From Undaria pinnatifida (taxonomy: Eukaryota > Sar > Phaeophyceae > Laminariales > Alariaceae), in assembly GCA_012845835.1 (NCBI GenBank), contig JABAKD010000013.1, forward strand, positions 12,855,701-12,919,700: a stretch of DNA of 64,000 nucleotides. The letters are read 5' to 3'. The stretch's first letter is position 1. Every line of letters begins with the position of its first letter. This document shows positions 56,501 through 64,000 of this stretch, in pieces. The notes under the pieces are model-generated. The model searched no databases and had not been told where the DNA came from. It saw only the letters and a program-made list of their open reading frames with translations. Made by a program: the position numbers and the translations under genes.

Positions 56501-59500
56501 GGTTTAGAGCCTAAAATATAGGCATATCGTCAGGCTTAAATACGTCTACTACACACACGGTGGAACTTTGGTCCTCGCACGTACATCGGGGTGGCATCAA
56601 AATGTATTTGCGAGAGAATTTTCCCGCACTGCTAGACGCGGGCGCGGTGTATATGTACCCGCTGCAACGACGTGAACTATGTCATTACTGTGAGTTCTCC
56701 CTCACAATTGACACGGTGGTTACCATACAGCAGTAGCGAAACCTGTATAAAGAGATATAAAGTAGCAACACAACCCAAGCAAAAGTAACGATGTGCACAC
56801 AACAGACCATATCGGCAACAAACATCGGTATAAGCACGCGGGGAAAAATACTGGACACAGAAAACAAACAACAAATTGACACCAATGATTCCTCTAACAG
56901 CAGCGACAGCAGTACAAAACCATCAGACAGCGAAAATGATCAAGACAACAACAGCAGCAACAATAATAACAATTCTGGTCAATGGTCCATTATTCCCGAG
57001 ATTGGTGATGGTGCATGTTTATTAAGATGTATCTCGCGTCGTGTGCACAACAACCCAGCTTTACATCACATCGTCCGTGCACATATTATTGCCCACATCA
57101 CAACCAATTTGTACACCGTTATCCCAGGATCAGGTTTCAACACTTTCCACGACAGCATCTTAGCTGGAGCAAATCAAGGTCATGTAGATAATAAAGAATC
57201 ATTTGTCGGTGTAGACAATATATTTTTCTGAACGGAACAAACAACGCCAACGTGCCCGAAAAAGTTCCGTTTGTCTTGCAAAGTTCCATCAGCAGCACCA
57301 CCAGCAAGCAGCACGTAGTCCATAAACTCTAAGTTTACTGTGAGTTCTCCCTCACAATTGACACGGTGGTTACCATACAGCAGTAGCGAAACCTGTATAA
57401 AGAGATATAAAGTAGCAACACAACTCAAGCAAAAGTAGCGATGTGCACACAACAGACCATATCGGCAACAAACATCGGTATAAGCGCGCGGGGAAAAATA
57501 CTGGACACAGAAAACACACAACAAATTGACACCAATGATTCCTCTAACAGCAGCGACAGCAGTACAAACCCATCAGACAGCGAAAATGATCAAGACAACA
57601 ACAGCAGCAACAATAACAATTCTGGTCAATGGTCCATTATTCCCGAGATTGGTGATGGTGCATGTTTATTAAGATGTATCTCGCGTCGTGTGCACAACAA
57701 CCCAGCTTTACATCACATCGTCCGTGCACATATTATTGCCCACATCACAACCAATTTGTACACCGTTATCCCAGGATCAGGTTTCAACACTTTCCACGAC
57801 AACAGCATCTTAGCTGGAGCAAATCAAGAACTTGTGGAAGCCTTACGCATATGCTACAAACGTAGAATTAGTTGCTGCCACGCAGTTATACGGAGTGGAC
57901 TTTCGAATAACTTATCACACCGAGCCTCAGCAATATCCCAACCCTCCTCCTCCAAAAGTCTGTGATATCTTATTATATTATCCACATTCTTTCCACTACG
58001 CATCCCTCCGATATACACCTTCTGCATAAATACTTCATCATCATCAGTTAGTTGTAGTCATTCGACTTGCGTCGCCCCCGGGAGGCACGTGTCCACCTCC
58101 CGAAGGGGAACCTTGTATATTATACCCTTATATATCGTGCACCCCTGCTTTTTTGGCCAGAATCTTTTGGAATGAGGGAGCTTACACCAACCAGCCTAAC
58201 AAGTTGCCTAAATGTCAAGGAAATACCGTCAAGCTTACCGTACTAGGTAATCCGTTGCATGTCTAGATCGTGGGATTGTTGGTCGGGTTGCGCTTGCGGT
58301 TTGTCTTGAAACGGTCAGGTTTGAGTGAAGCATAGGCCTTCTCCGTCGAGGAAACCCTCAGAATGAAACGTAGGTACACCCTTGTTGTTGTTGTTGTTGT
58401 TGTTGTCTCACGTTAACTCTTGTCGAAAATCTAGAGTCCGTGATCACACTGCAGCCCCAGGAAGATCCGAAAATCAACAATAATGGAATCAAGATTCGGC
58501 GGGGAAAACACAACGCTTTTTCCCACCTAACAAAACGAACGAGACGAAGAAGGCGCACACCAAGTAAAGTGAATCGAAGATGTGCAAGCTGAACCAACAC
58601 GGCCGCGGGTATCCACCCAGCTGCACAGCATCTAGAGCACCCTGATCGTAACGCGGGCCGCGAGGACAGCATCGCAAAAGGGCGCTCGCCATTTGGGACG
58701 GCTGGAAAGTTAAAGGAGGATGCGTTCCTGGTTGGTTTGTGCTGTTCGTGTCCGCGGTACTAAGACTTATCTTCTGATGCTTCCGTGAAAGATTATCGAA
58801 AGTCGTCGTCGTCGTCGTCGTCGTGCGGGGGGGGTACGACAAAATCTGTTGGCCACGCGTAGACCGCCGAGTTATCCCACGGCAGACGGGGTGGAGCAGA
58901 AGTTTTTTGCCGCGCTCCTAGCATTACAGGTAAGGAGCTCAGTTCGTATGTCGCCCAAAACATTGGTTCGAAGCCGTCCAATCGCGCGCAAAACGCGACC
59001 CCCCGAAACACTGCTTTGAAGGCGTTCAATAGCGCGCAAAACGCCAGCGATACTTCTTTGCGCGCTTGGGTCTAAAACTAACATAGTCGCCAGAAGATCA
59101 GGCTAACAACCGATGCTTGCACACCCGAGGCGCTTAACCGGTCAGACAAAAATTAGCCTTCCCCCCAAAAACAGGGCAATCCCTACGGCGAGGATGACTT
59201 CCGTCGGAAAGTTCGTTCTAACGAACCTACGGCGCGCGCCTCGACAGGGATCAACAATCAATTTTCCGGAGGTTCCTCGTTTGTGGTGAGCTCTACACAC
59301 CTCATCCAACAAAAAAAAAACAGTTTTGAGCAAAAATAGAACGCTACATATATATATTGCCCGATTTGTAATCTCGCGGGGCTAGCTAGAGGTATATCCA
59401 ACGAATAATCTAACGCGAAAACATTTTACACGGAAACACTGAGATGGTGGGTAGCTCCTCTCGGTTGAGGGGGGCTTTCTCTAGCGTAGCACCTGTGCAA

Positions 59501-62500
59501 CCGCAACCATTTTCCTAAAACTATTTCAAATACGTCAGCTGTTTATGCACAGCCCTGACGGACACTTGGAGCTCTCTACCTTGGTCAAGCTCCCTTCCGC
59601 AGAGACGCTGGCTTTGGAAAGTGCTGCCCTAAGTCCGCCCACCCCCCCCTTGCCGCTTAGAAGATTCCGGCGAACTCTATCCACCGCGGCACACGACAGC
59701 CCAGCCGACGACGACGCGACGGACCGCGCCGGCATGGTTTTTTCAGCGGCCGTCACGGCAGAGGAGAAAGCGTTGCGGCCGAAACGCCGCTCCAGCAGGG
59801 CATGGAGTTGCACCAGGCAGACCTGGAAGAGCACGAAAAGTAGGACTGTGTTGAAGTAGGACTGTGTTGAAGTAGGACTGTGTTGGCGGGACTTGACGGC
59901 GAGTGCATAGCTTTACGGCAGAGCAAAAAAACAACCAGCTGACTTATTAAATAATAAACATCATATATATGTCGGGCCGCAGAACGCACCATCACAACCA
60001 ACTAACTGACTTATTTTTCACATAATAACACCCCATGTCGGGCCACAGACGCAACACCGTCAGATGCTGGCTAGACTTTCCCGGCTAAACGATGAGTCGT
60101 GTTGCGGAGTAAAAGGCAAACTATAACTTCGCTTCGTTTTTTTTTATTAGCCATCACACCTTGACCCAGAAAAGCACCACCGAGAGGCATCGACGCAGCA
60201 CTCCGCAATTTACCACACGTCACTAAGGACGTCCGCTAGCCAACCATGCGTGCTTCGATGGGGGTACTGTACCTCTTTTTGGCGAAAACCTTTCTATGAG
60301 TAATGGGACTCCTTAACCCTTTTAGCACCGCACTCCCGACGGGGGGACAAAACACTTGGAGTTAGACTGGGGTACTTTTTAGGTGTTGGATATGGGTAAA
60401 ACCCGAAACGCTCGGAAAATGCCATTGTTGTTTTTGCAGTGTTGGCATTCTTTATTATACCTACTGTAGGCGATGAGTGTGTTATGTATCGAATTGCACT
60501 TACTTTTCATTTTTTCACCGAAAATGACATTTTTTTAGTGAGATACAAGAGCTATTCAAGCAACCACCCTCAGAAAGAAATAATGGTGTTCCTACCGTGG
60601 CATGGTTCCATTTAAAAATTCAGCCAAATCAGTCGTCGGCTTATACACTAGCACACCCACACCTCTAGTTGAATACGCCAGTACACCCTCGCTTTACACC
60701 GCGAGGCGGTTATCAAGCAGGGTTAGTTGTCGTTTTTGCGGGAGCGAAAGGGCTCCGGCTCCATGACGACGCCTTGTTTGGCTTTCGTCTCAAACCGTAT
60801 AGAACTATATCCACGTTTTCAGGCGGAAGCTATTTGGAACTAGTGTGAGATCTTGTTTTTACTTCGGTGAAAAAGGGATAAGCGTTGCCCGTCCGACTTT
60901 GGCGTGTCAGCGTGGTTTTCTTGGACGGCTGTTTTCGCAAGGTGGACGCAGGAAAAACTGTTTTTTTCATAAGATCCGGCTATTTCAGTGAACTACCTCT
61001 AACGTTGGAGTTATTCCTGAAAAAAAAACAACGCACAGTTACAGCATGAAACACCCCTCGACAGTACACACGACAGCACTCAAAAGTTAGGAAGGTTGGT
61101 GTTTCGGGTCGACTTTTGAGCGGAAACAAATGCTACCGTTGTGCTGTGCACCGTATCGGGGTGTTAGAGGCATCCTGCCTCACATACATATCGATTTGAG
61201 CCTCGCCTTACACAGGCGTGGCTCACCTCCTTTAGCACTGCTATGACAAATACTGAAAAAATGTATGGAATCGAAGTGGACTATCCTTTGGAGAGGTGAA
61301 AAGGTCAAGGGGTGTCGAGTGTTGCAGTGCAACGTTGCGACAACGGTGTCTGGACTGCGCTCAGATAGTGTGGCATGCTGTTGCAGAGTAACATACGGCA
61401 CACGTGTTATCTACAGATAAGGAACGAGGTTGTTTCAAAAGATTTCGAATAAATATATGATATGTGACGCCGCGATTTTGCACGCGGTATGATTGTTGGG
61501 AACAGGAAAAACGCCCACCTGACCTGCACCAACACCCCCGCTTCCCCCCAGAAGGACACCATTCCACAACAAGGTGCCCGTAACCTTCACTGTCGACATG
61601 CTTACGGAAATTTTCACACATCGGACAGATCACGATCTAGATCATATAGATCATATAGATAATACAGGAAATATAGGTCACCGTAACCCTTACTGTCGAC
61701 ATGCTTACGGAAATTTTCACACATCGGACAGATCATGATCTAGATCATATAGATCATGTAGATAATAGAGGAAATATAGATCGTATAGATCACATACCTG
61801 GTATTCATATAGATCATATAGATCATATAGATATTATAGATATTATAAGTTATATAGCTCATATATATCACATAGATCATATAGATTCCATATCTGTCGT
61901 TACGATTTGTTGTGAAGGATCTGTGTAGTACCGATTCAACCCACTTAACGTGTTAACAGATCGCGCAGATAATACCGCTCCCACACCCGGCAACATGCTC
62001 TATAGGGAATGCAGATAACATAGACTATAAATCCATCTGCCCTGAATGGCATATATCAGTAATAGATCAATAGGGATCTGATCTGTCCCATATGTTGCGT
62101 AAAAACGTTTACCTTCTCGTCAAGGCGGCGACAAGCTGCTGCCGCCGACAGTTCTTTAGCCCTCGCCCTTCCAAGCCCGGGGCGCAGTTGGCACAGGCGT
62201 GCTGACATTGCAGCGCATGCAATGGCTGGTTTCTCGGCAACCTGTGCGTACCCAGGCATCGCGCCAGCAACAGGACTGAGGATACGGGCTCGGATTTGTT
62301 ACCGCAAAGGCGAGATAACCAAACTAAACAAAGCTCGGCAGGGGGAATGAAAGCGTGAGTACGTCGTCTCTGGGGAAATTGGCGCATTGCGGAAGCACCA
62401 CTGCAGTCCAGCTGTTGCCGCATCGCAACATATTTTCCTCGTGGAACGCGGATACCCAAGGGCTCGCTGCGTTGTCCTCGTGAAATTGATCTAGAAGAAA

Positions 62501-64000
62501 AAACAGTAATGGAATAGTCGATTCTCAGCTTTGGAGGCTGCGCGATTTTTCGGTCGCGCGTATTCCACAGTCCTCGTGTAGGATACACCGGAAGGTCGGC
62601 GGCCCCCCCGCCGGACGCTGCCCGAGGGCCAAATCGACAATTTTCAGCAAAATTCGCCGATGAACGAGCCACCGTAAGTTGACGTTTTTTTGTCGTCAGA
62701 GCTTTCGAAGTACAACTAAATACATCTACGCCGCATTATTATAGCTCATGTTTTTCGGGCAACTTACTTCCCTGTACGTACATCAAATCCCCTGACGGTG
62801 TTGGCGGTGCTTAGCTCTGTCTCGTGGTGTGTGACTAAGGAGCATGCACCTCTCTAGGATGAAGAATCGGCGCGGACACCGGATGTAAAGGATGTCGATG
62901 GGCAGAGATCACGGCTAAATGTGAAGAACACAGACACACCTTGCTGGCCTGCAGTACGTGTATCAGTCCCTCCAGCGAGCGCGGTGGGCTGTACACAATC
63001 GTCGCAAGTTCTGCGATGGCACTTTCTGCCGATGATGCCTTGGCCTTGCTTCCGCCTTCCCCAATGCCGTTCCAACACTCCCTTCGGGGCTGCACCCTGG
63101 CAGGCGTCAAAGCCGGCGAAACCACCAACGTCGTGTCGGCGATGTTGTCGTGCGGAAAGGCGCTCGAGCAGTCTTTTCCGTCACGGGATCGCAAAACGTC
63201 TTGATAACCATCGTCAAGGTGCTGCTTCTCAACCTTACATCTAAGTTGTCGATTTTCGTGTTCTCTGACCCCAGCCACCATTTCTGCTGGGTTTTGATGA
63301 GCTCTTGACTCGTTGCAAGATGCGGCCGACAAAGCTTCACCATTGCGACCTCTCAACAACGTCGGTGAACCTTCTTGGCGAGGCGTACCACTAATCCTAC
63401 CGTCTCGGGTACGTCGAATGCCCAAAGGGGAGCTGTCCGCCCGAAATCCCCCTTCTCGCGACCTACGGACACGAGTAGGAGACAGCCCAGGGGCGTTTTC
63501 GACGGCCGGGGTGGATGGAACTTGGTGGCACCCTATTGCAGCAAGGAGCGCTTGCATGGAGACGCGACCGTCGCGCTGCCGTTGGAATACGCTTGTTATA
63601 TCTGCGAGTTCGCCGGAGGTCAGCTTTACGCCGACGTCTCGCAACGCTTGAATCAGGGTCCTCCCCGACAATCGGCTGTCGCAGCCTCGAGAGTTTGCAT
63701 GGATCAACCGCAGGGTCCCCGTGAGACGAAGAAGTCCTTCCTCGCTTGTCTGCGTAAGAGTCTGCTGCCGAAGGAGATTCGCCAGCCATTCCTCCTCCCA
63801 CACGCGACATCCTCCATTGCAAGCATCGATCCCTACAGCGGTGCCGTTGGCTCCGCGGTCGGAGCTCACACAACGGGCATCTGGTTCACCGTTACTAGAC
63901 ACGTCCGAACCGAGCGACATGCACGAATTGTATGCTGTTGTTTTTAGGCCGCCAATGTTTTCTTCGATATGGCGAGTTTTCCGGGGAAATTCCCACGCCC
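49186..64000 (-). CDS. Calcyphosin-like EF-hand protein with IQ motif (5' partial)
   Basis: Five exons join in frame on the minus strand: (64000)-62940, 62241-62113, 59822-59580, 54151-53562, 50596-49186. The reading is open from the window edge; the first in-frame ATG is 63920, giving at least 1,117 residues from there. Exon 1 and exons 3-4 hold degenerate EF-hand pairs with the calcyphosin/EFCAB6 pattern: GLLRLTGTLRLI ... LRDVGVKLTSGELADI, and GVGGLRAALSKAS...GSLTKEELRRALTSAG followed by TVLRSLRGDLSSPRERVV. The exon 4/5 junction makes GVTVEQFLEHYRDVSAGIDG, DDAFEAFVRGSW, the typical end of calcyphosin. Most loops lack canonical calcium ligands. A long Arg/Ser/Gly-rich tail leads to an IQ motif, VQRVFRGHKGRRR, a calmodulin or light-chain site. 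A cytoskeletal or flagellar role is possible but unproven. The OTU copies lie in its third intron. Confidence 0.8.
50597..50700 (-). repeat. Copied acceptor and exon-5 start
   Basis: An 80-bp tandem copy of the last intron end and the first ~18 bases of exon 5 lies just upstream of the exon: TTTTCAAAG|GGACGTGGGCGCCGGC (exon side from 50676) against TTTTCAAG|GGACGTGAGCGCCGGC (from 50596). Use of the upstream site would shift the frame by two. Confidence 0.88.
51715..51950. repeat. R7 dispersed repeat with palindrome
   Basis: Two palindromes, CTCGCGCGAG within 51753-51772 and GTCACTCGCGCGAGTGAC at 51914-51931, with GCACGAAAGCCTGTGAACGC between. In the last intron of the EF-hand/IQ gene. Confidence 0.7.
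52480..52740. repeat. R7 dispersed repeat with palindrome
   Basis: GCAATGGCTCGGGGTCACTC, perfect GTCACTCGCGCGAGTGAC (52516-52533), then AATGGAATGGTAAGAGCCAC and GCGCCAAAAGAAACCACCCG. A C run of about 23 follows at 52739-52762. Confidence 0.75.
53285..53435. repeat. ~85-bp duplication with hairpin
   Basis: GATCCGGCGACGCCGACCGT through AGGCACGCCTCGGCGAAGAA occurs twice, near-identical. Each copy holds GCCGAGGCGGAGGCACGCCTCGGC-type inverted halves (GCCGAGGCG and CGCCTCGGC). Confidence 0.85.
53562..54151 (-). CDS. EF-hand/IQ gene, exon 4
   Basis: 196 codons plus two bases; acceptor CTTCACAAG, donor CACTACAG|GTGAGC. Starts EELRRALTSAGG, completing the EF-hand begun in exon 3. It then has TAKDIDDLFTLFS, VLRSLRGDLSSPRE, a ~70-residue linker and GVTVEQFLEHYR. 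Confidence 0.85.
54560..56670. repeat. R9 array and other repeats in intron 3 of the EF-hand/IQ gene
   Basis: At 55085-55410, three to five units share GCTACAATAGAGGTATTAAG, GTATACCTTTTTTTGG and CTAAAATGTTTTCTGAGTGG. The 54.78-54.96 kb part has GACCC/ACCCG repeats like 39.6 kb. No exon seen between 54.2 and 56.7 kb. Confidence 0.6.
56746..56762 (+). promoter_or_regulatory. TATA-like element, OTU copy 1
   Basis: TATAAAGAGATATAAAG about 30-45 bp before the ATG at 56791, with the same sequence before the second copy (57396-57412). Position and sequence fit a core promoter but this is not proven. Confidence 0.4.
56791..57231 (+). pseudogene. OTU-like cysteine protease, copy 1, truncated
   Basis: 146 residues from ATG. 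An N-terminal Asn/Ser/Asp-rich stretch is followed by WSIIPEIGDGACLLRCISRR and VRAHIIAHI, the start of an OTU fold with the D-G-x-C nucleophile loop. At CAAATCAAG (57178) it leaves the sequence shared with copy 2 and runs into about 18 unrelated codons to TGA. The catalytic His region is missing. OTU proteases remove ubiquitin and also occur in mobile elements and viruses. AAG|GTCATG could be a donor, so a spliced form is not excluded. Confidence 0.7.
57441..58029 (+). pseudogene. OTU-like cysteine protease, copy 2, frameshifted
   Basis: ATG at 57441 opens a 174-codon frame with the same GDGACLLRC nucleophile loop. The rest of the domain is in another frame from 57832: LWKPYAYATNVELVAATQLY, DILLYYPHSFHYASLRY, which gives the W...E-L-x-A block and the catalytic-type His (FHY) of OTU proteases, ending at TAA near 58029. 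A one-step frame change near 57820-57835 separates the halves. It may be a frameshift mutation, a sequencing error or programmed slippage. Nested antisense in intron 3 of the EF-hand/IQ gene. Confidence 0.75.
58382..58520 (-). mobile_element. R2-related element with (AAC)n tail
   Basis: (GTT)8 at 58382-58407, then CTCACGTTAACTCTTGTCGA and GAGTCCGTGATCACACTGCA. Reverse-orientation partner of 14880-15053. Confidence 0.65.
59580..59822 (-). CDS. EF-hand/IQ gene, exon 3
   Basis: 81 codons; acceptor CTCTTCCAG, donor ACCAAG|GTAGAG, phase 0 at both ends. Reads VCLVQLHALLERRFGR ... VDRVRRNLLSGKGGVGGLRA, ALSKASVSAEGSLTK. The EF-hand continues in exon 4 (EELRRAL). The intron before its acceptor carries three copies of a 16-bp repeat around ACAGTCCTACTTCAAC. 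Confidence 0.82.
60000..61550. other. EF-hand/IQ gene intron 2, no exon recognised
   Basis: An R9 copy lies near 60265-60330 (GGGGGTACTGTACCTCTTTT, GGACTCCTTAACCC) with a partner at 52818-52860. No coding exon seen. Confidence 0.45.
61560..61890. repeat. 104-bp duplication grading into (AGATCATAT)n
   Basis: CCGTAACCTTCACTGTCGAC, ATGCTTACGGAAATTTTCAC and ACATCGGACAGATCA occur twice about 104 bp apart. Each is followed by AGATCATAT 9-mer units, which continue to about 61885. The Asp/His/Ile-rich frame across it is a by-product. Confidence 0.88.
62113..62241 (-). CDS. EF-hand/IQ gene, exon 2
   Basis: 43 codons; acceptor GTACGCACAG, donor GACGAGAAG|GTAAAC, phase 0 at both ends. Reads VAEKPAIACAAMSARL then RARAKELSAAAACRRLDEK. 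Chosen for matching phase and splice sites; no homology proof. Confidence 0.6.
62940..64000 (-). CDS. EF-hand/IQ gene, exon 1 of those visible (open at edge)
   Basis: No in-frame stop between the window edge and 62940. First ATG at 63920; upstream in-frame residues include WEFPRKTRHIEENIGGL, so coding may begin outside the window. Donor AGCAAG|GTGTGT, phase 0. EF-hand pair near residues 58-120 counted from 63920. Confidence 0.8.

Larger units (their letters stand above)
56681..57835. repeat. 650-bp tandem duplication (OTU unit)
   Basis: 56691-57178 and 57341-57828 are nearly identical and start TGAGTTCTCCCTCACAATTG. Offset is exactly 650 bp at both the left edge and the ATG. Differences include single bases and three-base indels. 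The GC content looks lower than the surroundings. Confidence 0.93.

Noticed and set aside
62267-62672. 187-residue minus-strand frame as a separate gene
   Set aside because: The exon that fits the EF-hand/IQ gene (62241-62113) is in a different frame; the long frame shows no domain.

Overview
This is a eukaryotic nuclear window. Genes are split by long GT-AG introns, coding DNA is a small minority, and the rest is packed with dispersed repeats, tandem duplications, trinucleotide microsatellites and long G/C homopolymers. Intact amino-acid biosynthesis (a long-form HisG) points away from animals. Repeat-rich, intron-rich DNA with a calcyphosin-type EF-hand protein fits a photosynthetic stramenopile such as a brown alga, but the lineage is an inference.

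Two spliced genes can be assembled exon by exon. (1) hisG, ATP phosphoribosyltransferase, plus strand, 23486-40762: seven exons join in frame to 301 residues with the family signature intact. (2) A minus-strand gene, 64000-49186 and open at the right edge, encodes at least 1,143 residues in five exons, with degenerate EF-hand modules like calcyphosin and an IQ motif near the C-terminus. The two genes converge. Inside an intron of the second gene, on the opposite strand, lies a 650-bp tandem duplication carrying two copies of an OTU-like cysteine protease ORF; both appear broken.

Layout: 1-500 satellite array; 0.5-8 kb microsatellites and dispersed elements; 8.1-11.3 kb a dead LINE on the minus strand, split by a tRNA-headed SINE with poly(A) and target-site duplication; 11.4-12.3 kb a terminal-inverted-repeat transposon; 12.3-23.4 kb repeats, a degraded reverse-transcriptase element, a TA-flanked MITE and a repeat array before hisG; 23.5-40.8 kb hisG; 41-49 kb mostly repeats and tRNA-like sequence; 49.2-64 kb the EF-hand/IQ gene with the nested OTU copies.

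The most unusual pattern is that exon edges have been repeatedly copied. hisG exons 1, 2, 3 and 5 have degenerate copies in the neighbouring introns, often with splice sites, and the last exon of the EF-hand gene shows the same. A second signal is strong over-representation of the short W-centred palindromes TACCWGGTA and TACWGCWGTA, which may be transposon excision footprints.

R1-R9 are local names for repeat families recognised here by eye. All positions and counts are by eye.
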